Part shown: positions 62,863-62,950 of the stretch, piece after piece
How the letters are laid out: each line of letters opens with the position of its first letter
Position numbering within the stretch: position 1 is the stretch's first letter
Assembly: GCF_029309905.1 (NCBI RefSeq)
Contig: NZ_JARBJP010000010.1
Span: forward strand, 1-62,950
Direction of reading: 5' to 3'
Length of the DNA stretch: 62,950 nucleotides
From: Brytella acorum
GTDB taxonomy: Bacteria > Pseudomonadota > Alphaproteobacteria > Acetobacterales > Acetobacteraceae
Notes under the pieces: model-generated
The model's input: only the letters and a program-made list of their open reading frames with translations
Databases searched by the model: none
Told to the model about the DNA's origin: nothing
Program-made: the position numbers and the translations under genes

Positions 62863-62950
62863 CTAAATTGTTTTGGATGTGACTCATGGGGGTGCCCATA
62901 GGCGTTAAATTGTGATTCACAGGATACCATCGTTGAAGGAAGGTATCTCT
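62863..62950. other. Unidentified sequence at the receptor break
   Basis: Beyond the break at 62862 no receptor-like sequence continues in any frame. The 88 bases include a G/C-run sequence (62885-62901, CATGGGGGTGCCCATAGG) and could be the edge of a mobile element or a rearrangement. There is too little to identify. Confidence 0.3.

Noticed and set aside
62739-62930. 63-aa frame crossing the receptor break
   Set aside because: Half of it overlaps the receptor frame; the rest does not look like a known transposase.
1-62950. tRNA, rRNA or CRISPR array
   Set aside because: No cloverleaf-like segments with a T-arm consensus and no regularly spaced repeats were found by eye.

Overview
The window looks like about 63 kb of chromosome from an acetic acid bacterium (Acetobacteraceae, Alphaproteobacteria). 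This is inferred from the high GC content, the close similarity as recalled of a xylitol dehydrogenase (46997-47797) and an arabitol/xylulose-type SDR (17051-17824) to Gluconobacter proteins, the mannitol 2-dehydrogenase, and the set of polyol, copper and glycogen genes. No database search was possible. Both ends break genes. At the left an MFS transporter is cut at about position 93, where an IS-like terminus begins. At the right a visibly AT-richer TonB receptor loses its N-terminus at about 62862. I see no rRNA, tRNA or CRISPR.

Region 1 (1-6020): broken MFS transporter, acetamidase/formamidase, a divergent PDR/VanB-type FMN and 2Fe-2S reductase with no oxygenase beside it, then a TonB receptor and an SDR that form an operon. 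It may be an uptake and catabolic locus for an amide or aromatic compound. Region 2 (6153-10784): AsmA-family protein and a divergently transcribed large clade 2 catalase (KatE) behind a 381-bp control region. Region 3 (11002-17824): six-gene polyol operon on the plus strand made of an FGGY pentulose kinase, a periplasmic binding protein, two permeases, an ATPase and an SDR, preceded by several inverted repeats. Region 4 (17911-19310): overlapping minus-strand pair of an LCM-type methyltransferase and a CxxS thioredoxin-fold protein.

Region 5 (19807-32796): tightly packed alpha-glucan operon glgA-glgB-glgX-treZ-malQ-treY that builds, debranches and converts glycogen to trehalose. Neither glgC nor glgP is present. 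The end of treY overlaps the end of a convergent aspartic protease gene by 197 bp. Region 6 (32600-36601): minus-strand retropepsin-like lipoprotein with two lobes, gamma-glutamyltransferase, periplasmic cupin and YnfA. Region 7 (36796-42620): copper-resistance operon on the minus strand, ordered CopL-like His-rich protein, multicopper oxidase, CopB, an unrecognised 110-aa exported protein, and a Cu(I) P-type ATPase with a TTG start.

Region 8 (42760-49329): HflX GTPase without hfq, a class A beta-lactamase, an ABC-F ATPase, and a convergent xylitol dehydrogenase / mannitol 2-dehydrogenase pair separated by a palindromic terminator. Region 9 (49516-61098): pbpC coupled to a 1693-aa alpha-2-macroglobulin whose thioester motif is lost, two unrecognised membrane proteins and a secreted phosphoesterase. 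Region 10 (61099-62950): palindromic extragenic repeat unit, TonB receptor fragment and unidentified sequence.

The most unusual items are the thioester-less alpha-2-macroglobulin beside PbpC, the single-chain two-lobed retropepsin lipoprotein with the treY overlap, the new small protein in the copper operon, the kinase-first polyol operon with nested operator-like repeats, and the two broken window ends. I did not find a clearly new defence or mobile system.
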